Positions 27,268-36,858 of a stretch of DNA of 64,000 bases are shown here, one piece after another. Position 1 is the first letter of the stretch. Every line of letters starts with the position of its first letter. The position numbers and the translations under genes are program-made. The notes under the pieces are model-generated. The model was given only the letters and a program-made list of their open reading frames with translations. It did not search any database and was not told the origin of the DNA. Source of the stretch: Halomonas sp. M20 (GTDB lineage: Bacteria; Pseudomonadota; Gammaproteobacteria; Pseudomonadales; Halomonadaceae); NCBI RefSeq assembly GCF_020622265.1, contig NZ_JACNMQ010000003.1, positions 434,001-498,000 of the forward strand. The letters run 5' to 3'.

Positions 27268-29295
27268 TCAGGCCGTTCCCAGAAGCAATTGCTGCTCCTT
27301 CAATTTGTGCAGCTGATCTCTGAGCTGCGCTGCCGTCTCGAATTCGAGATTTTGCGCCGCCTCGTGCATACCGTCTTCGACCCGGGATATCTCCTTGAGG
27401 AGTTCGTGGGGTGCCAAGGTGCTTGGATCGTAAATAGCGGCTTTTTCCGCCACCTGACGCTCGCTCTTGCGCCGATTGCCCTTCTTGCCCGGTGTCTGAG
27501 CGCCTTCCATGATATCCGCCACGGACTTGGTCACGGTTCGCGGGGTGATGCCGTGCTCTTTGTTATGCGTGATCTGCTTGGCCCGACGCCGCTCGGTCTC
27601 ATCGATGGCACGGCGCATTGAATCCGTGACCCGATCACCATAGAGAATCGCCTTGCCCTTGGCGTTACGGGCAGCGCGCCCGATGGTCTGAATCAGCGAG
27701 CGCTCGGCGCGCAGGAAGCCTTCCTTGTCCGCATCGAGTATCGCTACCAGAGAAACTTCGGGGATATCCAGTCCCTCGCGCAGCAGGTTGATACCCACCA
27801 ATACATCGAACTTACCCAGACGCAGATCCCGAATGATCTCGACCCGCTCCACGGTGTCGATGTCCGAGTGCAGATAGCGCACTCGGACATCGTGCTCGTC
27901 CAGGTATTCGGTCAAATCTTCCGCCATGCGCTTGGTCAGGGTGGTGACAAGCACTCTTTCACCCACGTCGGTACGCAGCCGAATCTCGGAAAGCAGATCA
28001 TCGACCTGGGTCGACGCCGGGCGCACCTCGACTTCCGGATCGAGTAGCCCGGTGGGGCGCACCACCTGCTCCACCACCTGCCCCTGATGCTCGGCTTCGT
28101 ACTTGCCCGGTGTCGCGGAGACGAACACCGTCTGCGGACAGACGCTTTCCCACTCCTCGAAGGTCATTGGCCGGTTATCCAGCGCCGAGGGCAAGCGAAA
28201 ACCGTACTCCACCAATGTTTCCTTGCGCGACCGATCGCCTTTGTACATGCCGCCCACCTGGGGCACGCTGACGTGGGACTCATCGATGAACAGCAGCGCA
28301 TCGGAGGGTAGATAGTCAAAGAACGTGGGGGGCGGCTCGCCAGGGTTGCGCCCGGACAGATAGCGCGAATAGTTCTCGATGCCATTGCAGTAGCCGAGTT
28401 CCAACATCATCTCGATGTCATATAGGGTGCGCTGTTCCAGGCGCTGGGCTTCCACCAGCTTGTCATGCTTGCGCATCCAATCCAGGCGCCCGGTAAGTTC
28501 TTCCTTGATCGAGTCGATGGCGCCCAGAATCGTATCCCGGGGCGTCACGTAGTGGCTCTTGGGATAGATGGTCATGCGCGGTACCTTGCCGCGCGCCTCC
28601 CCGGTCAACGGATCGAACAGGCTGATGCTATCGACCTCGTCGCCGAACAGCTCGACTCGCACCGCCTCCTCCTCGGAATCCGCCGGGAAGATGTCGATGA
28701 CATCCCCTCGCACCCGATAGGTACCGCGCCGAAAATCCATGTCGTTGCGGGTGTACTGCAACTCTGCCAGGCGCCGCAGAAAGGAGCGCTGGTCGATGAG
28801 TTCGCCACGGTTGAAGTGCAGACGCATCTTCAGATATTGATCCGGGTCACCAAGACCGTAGATCGCTGATACCGAAGCCACGATCAGCGCGTCCTTGCGT
28901 TCCAGCAACGCCTTAGTGGCGGACAAGCGCATCTGCTCGATATGATCGTTGATCGAGGCGTCTTTCTCGATGAAGGTGTCCGAGGAGGGTACATAGGCTT
29001 CGGGCTGATAGTAGTCGTAATAAGAGACGAAGTACTCCACCGCGTTGTCCGGTAGAAACGACTTGAACTCGCCGTACAGCTGCGCCGCAAGGGTCTTGTT
29101 GGGCGCCATCACGATGGTCGGGCGCTGCAACCTTTCGACGACGTTGGCCATGGTGAACGTCTTACCGGAGCCGGTCACACCCAGCAGGGTCTGGTGGGCC
29201 AGGCCCGCTTCAAGACCCTTGACCAGCCCATCGATGGCAGCCGGCTGATCGCCAGCCGGCTGATAATTGGATTGAATACGAAAGGATTTACTCAT
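27268..29295 (-). CDS. uvrB: UvrB, nucleotide excision repair helicase-like subunit
   Basis: 675 residues, full length. Walker [13 protein letters not shown] lies near residues 38-48, the damage-wedge beta-hairpin region [16 protein letters not shown] near 90-110, helicase motifs ([19 protein letters not shown]) follow, and the C-terminal UVR domain that contacts UvrC spans about residues 635-670. It verifies damage loaded by UvrA and recruits UvrC. No LexA box was evident just upstream. Confidence 0.97.
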   Translation of the reverse strand: MSKSFRIQSNYQPAGDQPAAIDGLVKGLEAGLAHQTLLGVTGSGKTFTMANVVERLQRPTIVMAPNKTLAAQLYGEFKSFLPDNAVEYFVSYYDYYQPEAYVPSSDTFIEKDASINDHIEQMRLSATKALLERKDALIVASVSAIYGLGDPDQYLKMRLHFNRGELIDQRSFLRRLAELQYTRNDMDFRRGTYRVRGDVIDIFPADSEEEAVRVELFGDEVDSISLFDPLTGEARGKVPRMTIYPKSHYVTPRDTILGAIDSIKEELTGRLDWMRKHDKLVEAQRLEQRTLYDIEMMLELGYCNGIENYSRYLSGRNPGEPPPTFFDYLPSDALLFIDESHVSVPQVGGMYKGDRSRKETLVEYGFRLPSALDNRPMTFEEWESVCPQTVFVSATPGKYEAEHQGQVVEQVVRPTGLLDPEVEVRPASTQVDDLLSEIRLRTDVGERVLVTTLTKRMAEDLTEYLDEHDVRVRYLHSDIDTVERVEIIRDLRLGKFDVLVGINLLREGLDIPEVSLVAILDADKEGFLRAERSLIQTIGRAARNAKGKAILYGDRVTDSMRRAIDETERRRAKQITHNKEHGITPRTVTKSVADIMEGAQTPGKKGNRRKSERQVAEKAAIYDPSTLAPHELLKEISRVEDGMHEAAQNLEFETAAQLRDQLHKLKEQQLLLGTA

Positions 29296-29364
29296 GCGCT
29301 TGAGATGGTTCCAAAGAGGGTAAAGTTCAAGCGTAGGCGCTGTATTGAACGTAAAAGCGGGAGA

Positions 29365-29769
29365 CTAGGAATCCATCTTGGTAATTATCTGCACCTCGGA
29401 AGTCGTCAACAGCCGATGGATCGGACAACGATCGGAAATCTCCAATAGCCGAGCCAGCTGTTCCGGGTCTTCGATGCCTTCGAAGGCCATTTTGATATCG
29501 ACACGATAAATCCCGTGCCGCTCCTGGCTGTCGTCCCGGGTGATAGTCACCCCAACCTTTTCCAGCGGCCACTCCTTGCGTCGGGCGTACATGCGTGCAG
29601 TGATCGCCTTGCAGGCGCCCAGGGCCAGATCGAGATAGTCGTGGGGGTCCGGGGCACTTTCCTCGCCGCCCACGATCCTGGGTGCATCAACAACAATATC
29701 TTCGAAGGACTCTATCTCGGCGCGGTGGCGCAAGCCGTGCCGATCCATGCTGGTAACGACGATGGTCAT
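29365..29769 (-). CDS. OsmC-family protein
   Basis: 134 residues. The two family cysteines are present: one in LGACKAITARMYARRK and one in ISDRCPIHRLL. OsmC/Ohr-type proteins reduce organic hydroperoxides through these residues; this small YhfA-like branch is less studied, so peroxidase function is inference. AAGGAGAA precedes the ATG. It lies between the HMA-like gene (22 bp upstream) and uvrB (69 bp downstream), all on one strand. Confidence 0.87.
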   Translation of the reverse strand: MTIVVTSMDRHGLRHRAEIESFEDIVVDAPRIVGGEESAPDPHDYLDLALGACKAITARMYARRKEWPLEKVGVTITRDDSQERHGIYRVDIKMAFEGIEDPEQLARLLEISDRCPIHRLLTTSEVQIITKMDS

Positions 29770-29791
29770 ACATTCTCCTTGTCGGCTTATT

Positions 29792-29983
29792 TCAGCAAGC
29801 CTTGATGCCTAGCTTTTCCACGGCGGTGATCAAGGCCTCACGGCTCACCTTGCCCTCCACTTCCGCACCATGGCGACCAACTTCTGCACTCTCGACACCG
29901 TCCAGGTTAATCAATGCGGTGGTGGCGCGATTGACCTGATCGGCATTGTCGATTCCTTCAAACGTCAATGAGATAGTGGGCAT
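29792..29983 (-). CDS. Small HMA-fold protein lacking the metal-binding CxxC
   Basis: 63 residues from the ATG at 29983. The pattern MPTISLTFEGIDNADQVNRA followed by a GVESAEV strand and a final KLGIKAC matches the ferredoxin-like heavy-metal-associated fold, but the usual GMTCxxC is replaced by GIDNADQ. It therefore probably does not carry copper like CopZ. The single Cys is the last residue. It probably forms one transcript with the OsmC-like gene. Function unknown. Confidence 0.7.
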   Translation of the reverse strand: MPTISLTFEGIDNADQVNRATTALINLDGVESAEVGRHGAEVEGKVSREALITAVEKLGIKAC

Positions 29984-30120
29984 GATTTTTTCCGAGATTG
30001 GATATGCTGTCAGTCTAGCAGGGAATCTCGCCCCCTTGTTCAAAGCTGATGCCCTCGCCTTGCAATCCCTATCATCAAGCCCAATAGTCATGAACGAACC
30101 CGGCGTTCAACGGAGCCCTC

Positions 30121-31167
30121 ATGACCAACTGGACAACTCATCTTCAAGCGGCCGGTGCGCGTGGTCTCGACGAGCGCTGGATCGATTTCGGCGATCCGAA
30201 CCAGGCCCAGCAACCCAATGACGCCACCCTGCTTACGCCTCTACTCCATCTTGCCATTCTGGAAATCGAAGGAGCCGATGCCAAGCGCCTTCTGCAGGGC
30301 CAGACCAGCGCCCAGCTCGAATTGGCAGATGGTAATTTCGCGCCCTTGACCGCTTTCTGCTCGGTCAAGGGCCGCATGCTGGCCAATGCGCAATTGCTAT
30401 GCCTCGCTGAAGACCGCTATTGGCTATTACTCGACCGGGATCTGGTCGAACCGCTCAAGTCGCACTTGAGCAAGTTCGCGGTGTTCTACAAGGCCCAGAT
30501 CCGTCCTCGAGACGACCTGGCGCTGATCGGTCTAGTCGGCCGTGACGCCCCGGCGTTGCTGGAAGCGCGTCTGGATATGCTACCCCCGGCGGTCTGGCAT
30601 CAAACCATGCAAGGCGAACGGGTTCTGCTGCATCATCCGGGGCCGCGCCCGCGCTTCATCCTGGGCCTGCCTCAGGCGGAGGCCGCTACGCTCTGGGATA
30701 CGCTGGCTCGTTCGGCAACGCCGGTGGGCAATGCGGTATGGCAACTGCAGGATATCAAGGCGGGGCTTGCCTGGCTGAATGCGGCGCAGCAGGACACGTA
30801 CCTTCCCCAGATGATCAACTGGGAGGCGCTAGGTGGCATCAGTTTCAAAAAGGGGTGCTATACCGGGCAGGAAGTCGTGGCTCGCGCGCACTTCCGGGGG
30901 CAGGTCAAGAAGCGCATGATGCGCGCGCAACTCGAGGGTAGCGAGGTTCCCGAGACAGGTGCACCGATATGCAATGTCGAAGGCAAGCGCCAGGGTGAAG
31001 TCGTCAGCGCCGCTCTCGATGCCTATGGTCAGGCGGAGATACTTGCCGTGTTGAATACTCGCGCCAGCGAGGAAACGCTCGAGGTCATCGGTCAACGCCT
31101 GAAGCGCCTCAAACTGCCCTACGCCATTGAGCGTCTCGATCCGGAAGAACTCGCCGCCCAAGGCTAG
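30121..31167 (+). CDS. ygfZ: YgfZ, folate-binding iron-sulfur cluster maintenance protein
   Basis: 348 residues, GcvT-like fold. The diagnostic motif KGCYTGQEVVAR near residue 244 includes the conserved Cys of the YgfZ/IBA57 family. These proteins use folate to help assemble or repair [4Fe-4S] clusters in certain enzymes. Here the class I fumarase in the same window could be a client (inference). Convergent with tatD; the two stop codons share the palindrome CTAG. Confidence 0.92.
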   Translation: MTNWTTHLQAAGARGLDERWIDFGDPNQAQQPNDATLLTPLLHLAILEIEGADAKRLLQGQTSAQLELADGNFAPLTAFCSVKGRMLANAQLLCLAEDRYWLLLDRDLVEPLKSHLSKFAVFYKAQIRPRDDLALIGLVGRDAPALLEARLDMLPPAVWHQTMQGERVLLHHPGPRPRFILGLPQAEAATLWDTLARSATPVGNAVWQLQDIKAGLAWLNAAQQDTYLPQMINWEALGGISFKKGCYTGQEVVARAHFRGQVKKRMMRAQLEGSEVPETGAPICNVEGKRQGEVVSAALDAYGQAEILAVLNTRASEETLEVIGQRLKRLKLPYAIERLDPEELAAQG

Positions 31168-31922
31168 ATGCCGAACAATCGCCGCGCCGTAGCCGTACTG
31201 CTTGCCGCGACGTGCTCGACGATTTCGCCGCGTAGCTGGGCGATATGTTCGCAGACCTGCGCCAGCCGGGCAGGCTCGTTACGCTGCCCCTGAAACCCGG
31301 CCAGGGGCATGTCGGGGCTGTCCGTTTCCAGCACGTAGCCGTCATCCGGCAGAGAAATGACCGCGCGATGAAGACGCTGGGCCCGCTCATGGGTCGTTGC
31401 CCCGCCTAAACCAAGCACAAACCCCAGATCGAGAAATTTCCCCGCCTGCTCAGGGCTGCCGGCAAAAGCGTGAATCAGCCCGCCTCTGGGCAGGCTCAGC
31501 TGACGCAAGCGCTTGGCCACCTTGTCGTTGGCCTGAACGCAGTGCACCACGACTGGAAGATTCCGCGACTTGGCCAGCTTGAGCTGTGCATCGAATAGCT
31601 GCCATTGTGCGTCCAGCGTATCCTCGAAACGCGCATCGATGCCGCACTCACCCAACGCCACGGTTTCCGGGTGTTCATCGAGCATCCTCTCCAACGCCTC
31701 GATATCTTCGTCTCCATGCTCATCCATGAAGTAAGGATGCAGACCCAGGTTCAGACTGACATCCTCGCGCCGGGCAAGCTCGATCACCGCTGGCCAACGC
31801 GCTCGGGTCGTGCCGGGTACGATGAAGTGCTCGATGCCGGCCTCACGCGCCCGCGCGAATACGGCTTCGCGATCAGTAGCGAAATCGGCGAAATCCAGAT
31901 GGCAATGAGCGTCGATCAGCAT
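31164..31922 (-). CDS. TatD-family metal-dependent hydrolase
   Basis: 252 residues, TIM-barrel amidohydrolase relative. Metal ligands His6 and His8 (DAHCHLD), a Glu in ALGECGID, His in VVVHCVQAND, His in LIHAFAGS and Asp in LETDSPDMP are present. Family members act as 3'-5' exonucleases or D-aminoacyl deacylase-like hydrolases. It ends on the ygfZ stop. Which paralog (TatD, YcfH, YjjV) it corresponds to is uncertain; YjjV resembles it in length. Confidence 0.88.
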   Translation of the reverse strand: MLIDAHCHLDFADFATDREAVFARAREAGIEHFIVPGTTRARWPAVIELARREDVSLNLGLHPYFMDEHGDEDIEALERMLDEHPETVALGECGIDARFEDTLDAQWQLFDAQLKLAKSRNLPVVVHCVQANDKVAKRLRQLSLPRGGLIHAFAGSPEQAGKFLDLGFVLGLGGATTHERAQRLHRAVISLPDDGYVLETDSPDMPLAGFQGQRNEPARLAQVCEHIAQLRGEIVEHVAASSTATARRLFGI

Positions 31923-31955
31923 TTCAGCTCCTAAACGTCACGAGACCCGCGGCTG

Positions 31956-32438
31956 CTAACTGGCTTGTGGACCGTCATCGAGCTTGGATGTACAGGCCGG
32001 ACAGCGCGTGGCCTCCAGGGAAATCTTGCTGATGCAGTAGGGGCAACTCTTGACCGTCGGCGCAGAGGTTTCCGGCGGGTAGGCAAGATTCTTCAACCGG
32101 TTGATGTTACGCACCAGGACGAACACCGCCAGGGCAACGATCAAGAACGAAAGCAGGGCATTGAAGAAAAGGCCGTAGTTGAGCGTGGCTGCGCCGGCAG
32201 CCTGCGCCTGCTCCAGAGTATAGTAAGGCCCCTCCCCACTGCCGGGACGCAGCACGATGAACTGGTTGCTGAAATTGATATCGCCAGTGATCAGTCCGAT
32301 CATCGGCGTAAAGATGTCCTTGACCAGGCTGTTGACGATAGAGGTGAAGGCAGCTCCGATGATGATGCCCACCGCCATGTCTACCACGTTGCCCTTGACC
32401 GCGAATTCGCGAAACTCCTTGATAAATTTCGATGCCAT
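31956..32438 (-). CDS. mscL: MscL, large-conductance mechanosensitive channel with C-terminal zinc ribbon
   Basis: 160 residues from the ATG at 32438 (MASKFIKEFREFAVKGNVVD). TM1 (about 17-40) with the gate region VVDMAVGIIIGAAFTSIV, a periplasmic loop, and TM2 (about 78-100) with LLSFLIVALAVFVLV are clear. E. coli MscL has 136 residues; here the tail carries CPYC and CPAC pairs 14 residues apart, forming a probable zinc ribbon. The channel releases solutes on hypo-osmotic shock. It starts 19 bp after prfC. Confidence 0.95.
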   Translation of the reverse strand: MASKFIKEFREFAVKGNVVDMAVGIIIGAAFTSIVNSLVKDIFTPMIGLITGDINFSNQFIVLRPGSGEGPYYTLEQAQAAGAATLNYGLFFNALLSFLIVALAVFVLVRNINRLKNLAYPPETSAPTVKSCPYCISKISLEATRCPACTSKLDDGPQAS

Positions 32439-32457
32439 GGCCGCAAAATCCTCGTTA

Positions 32458-34047
32458 CTAGTGTTCTCTAGTGGCATTGAAGCGCACTTCCGGCCAGCGC
32501 TCCTGAGTCATCTGCAAATTGACACGAGTCGGTGCCAGATAGGTCAGATAACCGCCGCCGTCCAGGGCAAGGTTCGTGCTGGCCTTGCGCCTGAACTCGT
32601 CGAGCCTCTTGGCATCGTCGCAGTACACCCACCGCGCCGTCTGCACGTTGATCGGCTCGTAAATGCAATCGACCTTGTACTCCTCCTTGAGCCGATGGGC
32701 GACCACGTCGAACTGCAGCGTACCCACCGCACCGACAATCAGGTCGTTGTTGTCCAGTGGCATGAATACCTGGGTCGCGCCTTCTTCGGAAAGCTGCTGC
32801 AATCCTTTCTGTAGCGCCTTCATCTTCAGCGGGTCGCGCAGACGCACGCGCTTGAAAAGCTCCGGGGCGAAATGCGGAATGCCGGTGAAGCGCATCTCCT
32901 CGCCCATGGTGAAGGTGTCGCCAATCTGAATGGTGCCGTGGTTATGCAGGCCGATGATATCTCCGGGCCAGGCTTCCTCGACATGAGCCCGATCCGAGGC
33001 CATGAAGGTCAGGGCGTCGGCGATCTTGACGTCCTTGCCGATACGCACATGGCGCATCTTCATGTTCTTGTCGTACTTGCCTGAACAGACTCGCAGAAAA
33101 GCCACTCGGTCACGGTGCTTCGGGTCCATGTTGGCCTGAATCTTGAAAACGAAACCGGAAAAACGCTCGTCGTGGGCGCTGACGGTTCGCGTATCCGTAT
33201 CTCGGGCCTGAGGAGCCGGGGCATATTCGACGAAACCATCGAGCATTTCGCGCACGCCGAAGTTGCCCATGGCGGTGCCGAAATAGACCGGCGTGAGTTC
33301 GCCGCGGCGATAGGCCGCCAGATCGAACTCATGGGACGCGCCGCGCACCAGCTCGACCTCCATGCGCAGCTCCTCGGCTTGATCCGCTCCCAGGGTTTCG
33401 TCCACCTGCGGGCTGTCGAGGCCTTCGATACGCACATCCTCGGGAATACGGCTGCCCTGGCCCTGCTTGTAGAGATGGATTATGTCGTTATAAAGATGAT
33501 AGACACCGCGAAAATGACGTCCCATGCCGATCGGCCAGGTCATCGGCGCGCACTGGATGTTCAGTACCGTCTCGACTTCGTCCATGACCTCGATGGGGTC
33601 GCGAATGTCACGATCCATCTTGTTGATGAAGGTCAGGATCGGCGTAGTACGCAGCCGACATACCTCCATCAGCTTGATGGTACGCTCCTCTACCCCTTTG
33701 GCGCCGTCGATCACCATCAGCGCCGAGTCCACCGCGGTCAGGGTACGGTAGGTATCCTCGGAAAAGTCTTCGTGTCCCGGCGTATCGAGCAGGTTGACGA
33801 TGCGCCCCGCATAGGGGAACTGCATGACCGAGGTGGTTACCGAGATGCCGCGCTCCTGCTCCATCTTCATCCAGTCGGAAGTGGCGTGGCGCTCATTGCG
33901 CTTGCCTTTGACGGAACCGGCGAGCTTGATGGCGTTGCCGAACAACAGGAGCTTTTCGGTGATGGTGGTCTTGCCGGCGTCGGGGTGAGAAATGATGGCA
34001 AAGGTGCGGCGTAGCTCGGCCTGCTCGGCGATTGGCGTGTCGGACAT
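32458..34047 (-). CDS. prfC: Peptide chain release factor 3
   Basis: 529 residues from the ATG at 34047 ([20 protein letters not shown]); the frame is open 77 codons further upstream but that part is not homologous. GTPase motifs: G1 SHPDAGKTT at 20-28, G3 [13 protein letters not shown]4 NKMDRD. RF3 removes RF1/RF2 from the ribosome after termination. Length equals E. coli RF3 (529). Divergent from the beta-helix gene and followed closely by mscL. Confidence 0.97.
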   Translation of the reverse strand: MSDTPIAEQAELRRTFAIISHPDAGKTTITEKLLLFGNAIKLAGSVKGKRNERHATSDWMKMEQERGISVTTSVMQFPYAGRIVNLLDTPGHEDFSEDTYRTLTAVDSALMVIDGAKGVEERTIKLMEVCRLRTTPILTFINKMDRDIRDPIEVMDEVETVLNIQCAPMTWPIGMGRHFRGVYHLYNDIIHLYKQGQGSRIPEDVRIEGLDSPQVDETLGADQAEELRMEVELVRGASHEFDLAAYRRGELTPVYFGTAMGNFGVREMLDGFVEYAPAPQARDTDTRTVSAHDERFSGFVFKIQANMDPKHRDRVAFLRVCSGKYDKNMKMRHVRIGKDVKIADALTFMASDRAHVEEAWPGDIIGLHNHGTIQIGDTFTMGEEMRFTGIPHFAPELFKRVRLRDPLKMKALQKGLQQLSEEGATQVFMPLDNNDLIVGAVGTLQFDVVAHRLKEEYKVDCIYEPINVQTARWVYCDDAKRLDEFRRKASTNLALDGGGYLTYLAPTRVNLQMTQERWPEVRFNATREH

Positions 34048-34185
34048 CGAGTATCGTTTACCGGTTGGCGTACAGCCATGGGAAAGTTGCGTATCATGGC
34101 TGCGGGTGGATTGGATTGCCGCCAATTCTACGGATTGCAAAGGCGTTATTGTAGCCTGAATAGTTGTAGCCTTACAGGAAAGAGC

Positions 34186-35340
34186 ATGCTGACACCTTAT
34201 GACTTTGGCGCCGCAGGCGATGGGCGCACCGATGATACTCAAGCAGTCAACGAATTCCTTGCCTATGCCGCCGACCATGTCGTGCTGGAAGCCAAGTTCG
34301 TCGGCACCTTTCGGGTTACCGATACCATCAAGTTCCGCCCCAGCGATCCGGAACAGAAATCCTTTGCCACCAATGACATGCGTCTGCGTGCCACCCTGAT
34401 CGTCGATCGCCCCTCGACCAACCCCGGACCGGGCATCGAAATCGCCGGCGTCAGTGGCGGCGTGTTCTCGGGCAAGCTATCGGTCAAGGGGGTGACCGGA
34501 CAGCGCTGGCCGCTAGGCCGCTATATGACCCATGGCGTCGTTTATGGCGACGGTGTGCGCCAGGCCATGTTCGATTCGTTATATGTCGAAGGCGCTCTGC
34601 TGTGGGGCGTGCACAAGGATGGCTCAGACGGGAATGCGGTCGAGGACATCGGTTCGAACAGCCGTGTGCGCTACGCCATGGTGCATTGCACCGATTGCGG
34701 GCTGTCCGACAAACATGATGCGCTCGCCGGCTGGGCCAACAGCTACGTCAGCCATACCGACAACGACGCCAGGCACGGCGATGAACGTTCCATCGTCGAA
34801 CTGGCCAAAGGCATACCGCCGCATATCGAGGACAAGGGCCGAAGCGCCATTCTGATCAACGGCAATGTCTACGGCATTGCGCGGGTGGTCGACGACCGGC
34901 ACATCGAAATATTTCCTAGGGTCGCCGAGGACGTCTCGAAGGGCAACAAGATACTGTTCGCCATTGGCGGTGGCGTCTTTCAGGACAGCGTCGATTTCAG
35001 CTTGTGGAGCTATGGTGTGGTGGACGTGTCCTGGTGCGGCATCGGCTGGTACGACGCCAATATGTACGGTAACTCGGTGCAGTTGATGCACATTAGCAAG
35101 GTCATCATCGCAGGATTGATAGGCAGTTTTCCGACGGGCCCCCTGTACGGCGGTTTTGTTGGCCAGCTCTATACCGAAGGCAATACCCCGGTGCGCGGCT
35201 TTCCCAGCTGGGGAGATTCGTCGTACACCATCGGCGATAGTCGCATCACCGTGGCCAAGGACTTCTATCGCATCTATGCCAACAAGGGAAAGGCATACCG
35301 GCGCGCACCGTTTACCGGCACCCTGCACCGCGGTGACTAG
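34186..35340 (+). CDS. Parallel beta-helix (pectate-lyase superfamily) protein, function unknown
   Basis: 384 residues from the ATG at 34186 with AGGAAAG upstream. The opening [20 protein letters not shown] is the hallmark of the Pectate_lyase_3 type of right-handed beta-helix found in polysaccharide lyases, hydrolases and phage tailspikes. The body is rich in Gly, Asn and Val turns. No signal peptide or membrane segment is visible. It stands alone, divergent from prfC, and its TAG stop overlaps the left end of MITE-like copy 2, suggesting an accessory gene. Substrate and cellular location are unknown. Confidence 0.75.
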   Translation: MLTPYDFGAAGDGRTDDTQAVNEFLAYAADHVVLEAKFVGTFRVTDTIKFRPSDPEQKSFATNDMRLRATLIVDRPSTNPGPGIEIAGVSGGVFSGKLSVKGVTGQRWPLGRYMTHGVVYGDGVRQAMFDSLYVEGALLWGVHKDGSDGNAVEDIGSNSRVRYAMVHCTDCGLSDKHDALAGWANSYVSHTDNDARHGDERSIVELAKGIPPHIEDKGRSAILINGNVYGIARVVDDRHIEIFPRVAEDVSKGNKILFAIGGGVFQDSVDFSLWSYGVVDVSWCGIGWYDANMYGNSVQLMHISKVIIAGLIGSFPTGPLYGGFVGQLYTEGNTPVRGFPSWGDSSYTIGDSRITVAKDFYRIYANKGKAYRRAPFTGTLHRGD

Positions 35341-35481
35341 GTGTTGTCTGAAAAGTCGACGAGCGATGGCCAGGCAAGGCAAAAATCGAAGAAAAGACGG
35401 AGTTTACATGGCGTAAATGAGTACTTTGAATCGATTTTTAACGCCGTATGGGCGAGCGCAGGCACTTTTCGGATAAAGCCT
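35339..35481 (+). mobile_element. 143-bp MITE-like palindromic element, copy 2
   Basis: Same family as 5198-5340 and in opposite orientation, about 90% identical over the full 143 bp with no gaps. Terminal inverted repeats (AGGTGTTGTCTGAAAAGT against AGGCTTTATCCGAAAAGT) and internal arms are kept, while the central loop between TTTAC and GTAAA differs (ATGGC here, GCGGT in copy 1). It lies between the beta-helix gene and the sensor kinase gene, and supplies the last two bases of the former's stop codon. Confidence 0.8.
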
Positions 35482-35554
35482 GAGCGCCCGGTCAGGGCAT
35501 GGGTGACCCTGGCATAATCGGTTATCATGCCTCGAAAATCCCTTCGGACTCACC

Positions 35555-36829
35555 ATGCAGCCTCTTCCCCTGCCGCTATCGACACCTAACCGCAACCTAG
35601 TTCGTCTGACGCTGATTCGCGGCATCAGCTGGACGGGCTTTCTCGGGGCAATCGTTTTCGGTATCGAGGTGCTCGGTTTCGAGCTGCGTGTCATGCCGGT
35701 GATCAGTGTCATCATCGCCATGGGATTGATCAACATCGTTACCTGGTGGCGCTTGAGTCGCCCTCGCGCCGTCACCAATACCGAGTACCTGCTGCAGTTG
35801 CTCGTCGAGATCGCCGGGCTCGCCATGCTGTTTTACTTCACCGGCGGGGCAACCAATCCGGTCATCAGCTACTATCTGGTGCCGGTCACCATTGCTGCGG
35901 CTACCCTGCCTTGGCTATATGCCTGGATCGTCGCCAGCGCGACCATGGCCTGCTACACCTTCCTGATGCTTTTCTACGATCGGGTACCGGAAATGAGCCA
36001 CGGCCTGATGAACCCGGATATCAGCCTGCATGTATTAGGTATGTGGCTGAATTTCGGGCTGTCTGCGGGTCTCGTGACGTTTTTCATCTACAAGATGGCT
36101 TTGGCGCTGCGACGTCGCGACATGGCTCTGTCCCGCACCCGGGAAACGGTGTTGCGCAACGAGCAGGTCCTCGCTGTAGCGACTCAAGCAGCGGGCACGG
36201 CGCATGAACTTGGTACGCCGCTCTCTACCATGGCCGTACTGCTCAATGAAATGCGCTACGATGCCAAGGGCAATTCGACGCTGGAAGAAGATATCGATCT
36301 GCTGCGCCAGCAAGTCGATACCTGTAAATCCCGTCTTCAGTATTTGGTTGAGAACGCGGATCGCCGGCGCCTGGCGGAGCCGGAAGTTCGCTCCGCGCAG
36401 GACTGGTTGCAGCATCTAGTTCAGCGCTGGCTGGTGCTGCGCCCGGACGTCACGCATCGTATCGAGATACTCGGTAAGCGCAGCTCACCGGAGCTTGCCG
36501 TGGATGTCACCCTGGAACAGGCGCTGATGAATCTACTCAACAACGCGGCAGATGCCAATCCCGACGACATTCTGATCAGCCTTGACTGGAATCATGAAGA
36601 GGTGATCATCGATATTCGCGATCATGGCCCGGGCGTTGCCATGTCGATCGCCGATCAACTCGGGGACACCTTCATCTCGACCAAGAGCAAGGGTATGGGT
36701 ATCGGGCTGTTTCTCTCCCATGCCACCATCAATCGCTTCGGCGGCGGTGTGAGCCTGTACAATCATGAAGAAGGTGGCACGCTGACCGAAGTCAAGCTGC
36801 CCCGCGCCCTTGGGGGTCAGACTGCCTAG
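35555..36829 (+). CDS. RegB/PrrB/ActS-type redox sensor histidine kinase
   Basis: 424 residues. Six N-terminal transmembrane segments (about 22-175) include GGATNPV at 97-103, matching the quinone-sensing GGXXNPF motif of RegB. The kinase H-box has His217 in AAGTAHELGTPLST; Cys257 in QQVDTCKSR matches the redox-active Cys of the family. N-box NLLNNAADA and G-boxes DHGPG and GMGIGLFLS follow. It autophosphorylates according to redox state and signals to the adjacent regulator, which starts 29 bp downstream. Confidence 0.9.
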   Translation: MQPLPLPLSTPNRNLVRLTLIRGISWTGFLGAIVFGIEVLGFELRVMPVISVIIAMGLINIVTWWRLSRPRAVTNTEYLLQLLVEIAGLAMLFYFTGGATNPVISYYLVPVTIAAATLPWLYAWIVASATMACYTFLMLFYDRVPEMSHGLMNPDISLHVLGMWLNFGLSAGLVTFFIYKMALALRRRDMALSRTRETVLRNEQVLAVATQAAGTAHELGTPLSTMAVLLNEMRYDAKGNSTLEEDIDLLRQQVDTCKSRLQYLVENADRRRLAEPEVRSAQDWLQHLVQRWLVLRPDVTHRIEILGKRSSPELAVDVTLEQALMNLLNNAADANPDDILISLDWNHEEVIIDIRDHGPGVAMSIADQLGDTFISTKSKGMGIGLFLSHATINRFGGGVSLYNHEEGGTLTEVKLPRALGGQTA

Positions 36830-36858
36830 ACAGGAAATTACCAGAGGTTCATCAAACA

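Noticed and set aside
34048-34278. Upstream extension of prfC by 77 codons
   Set aside because: RF3 homology starts at 34047, and the extension overlaps the divergent beta-helix gene.
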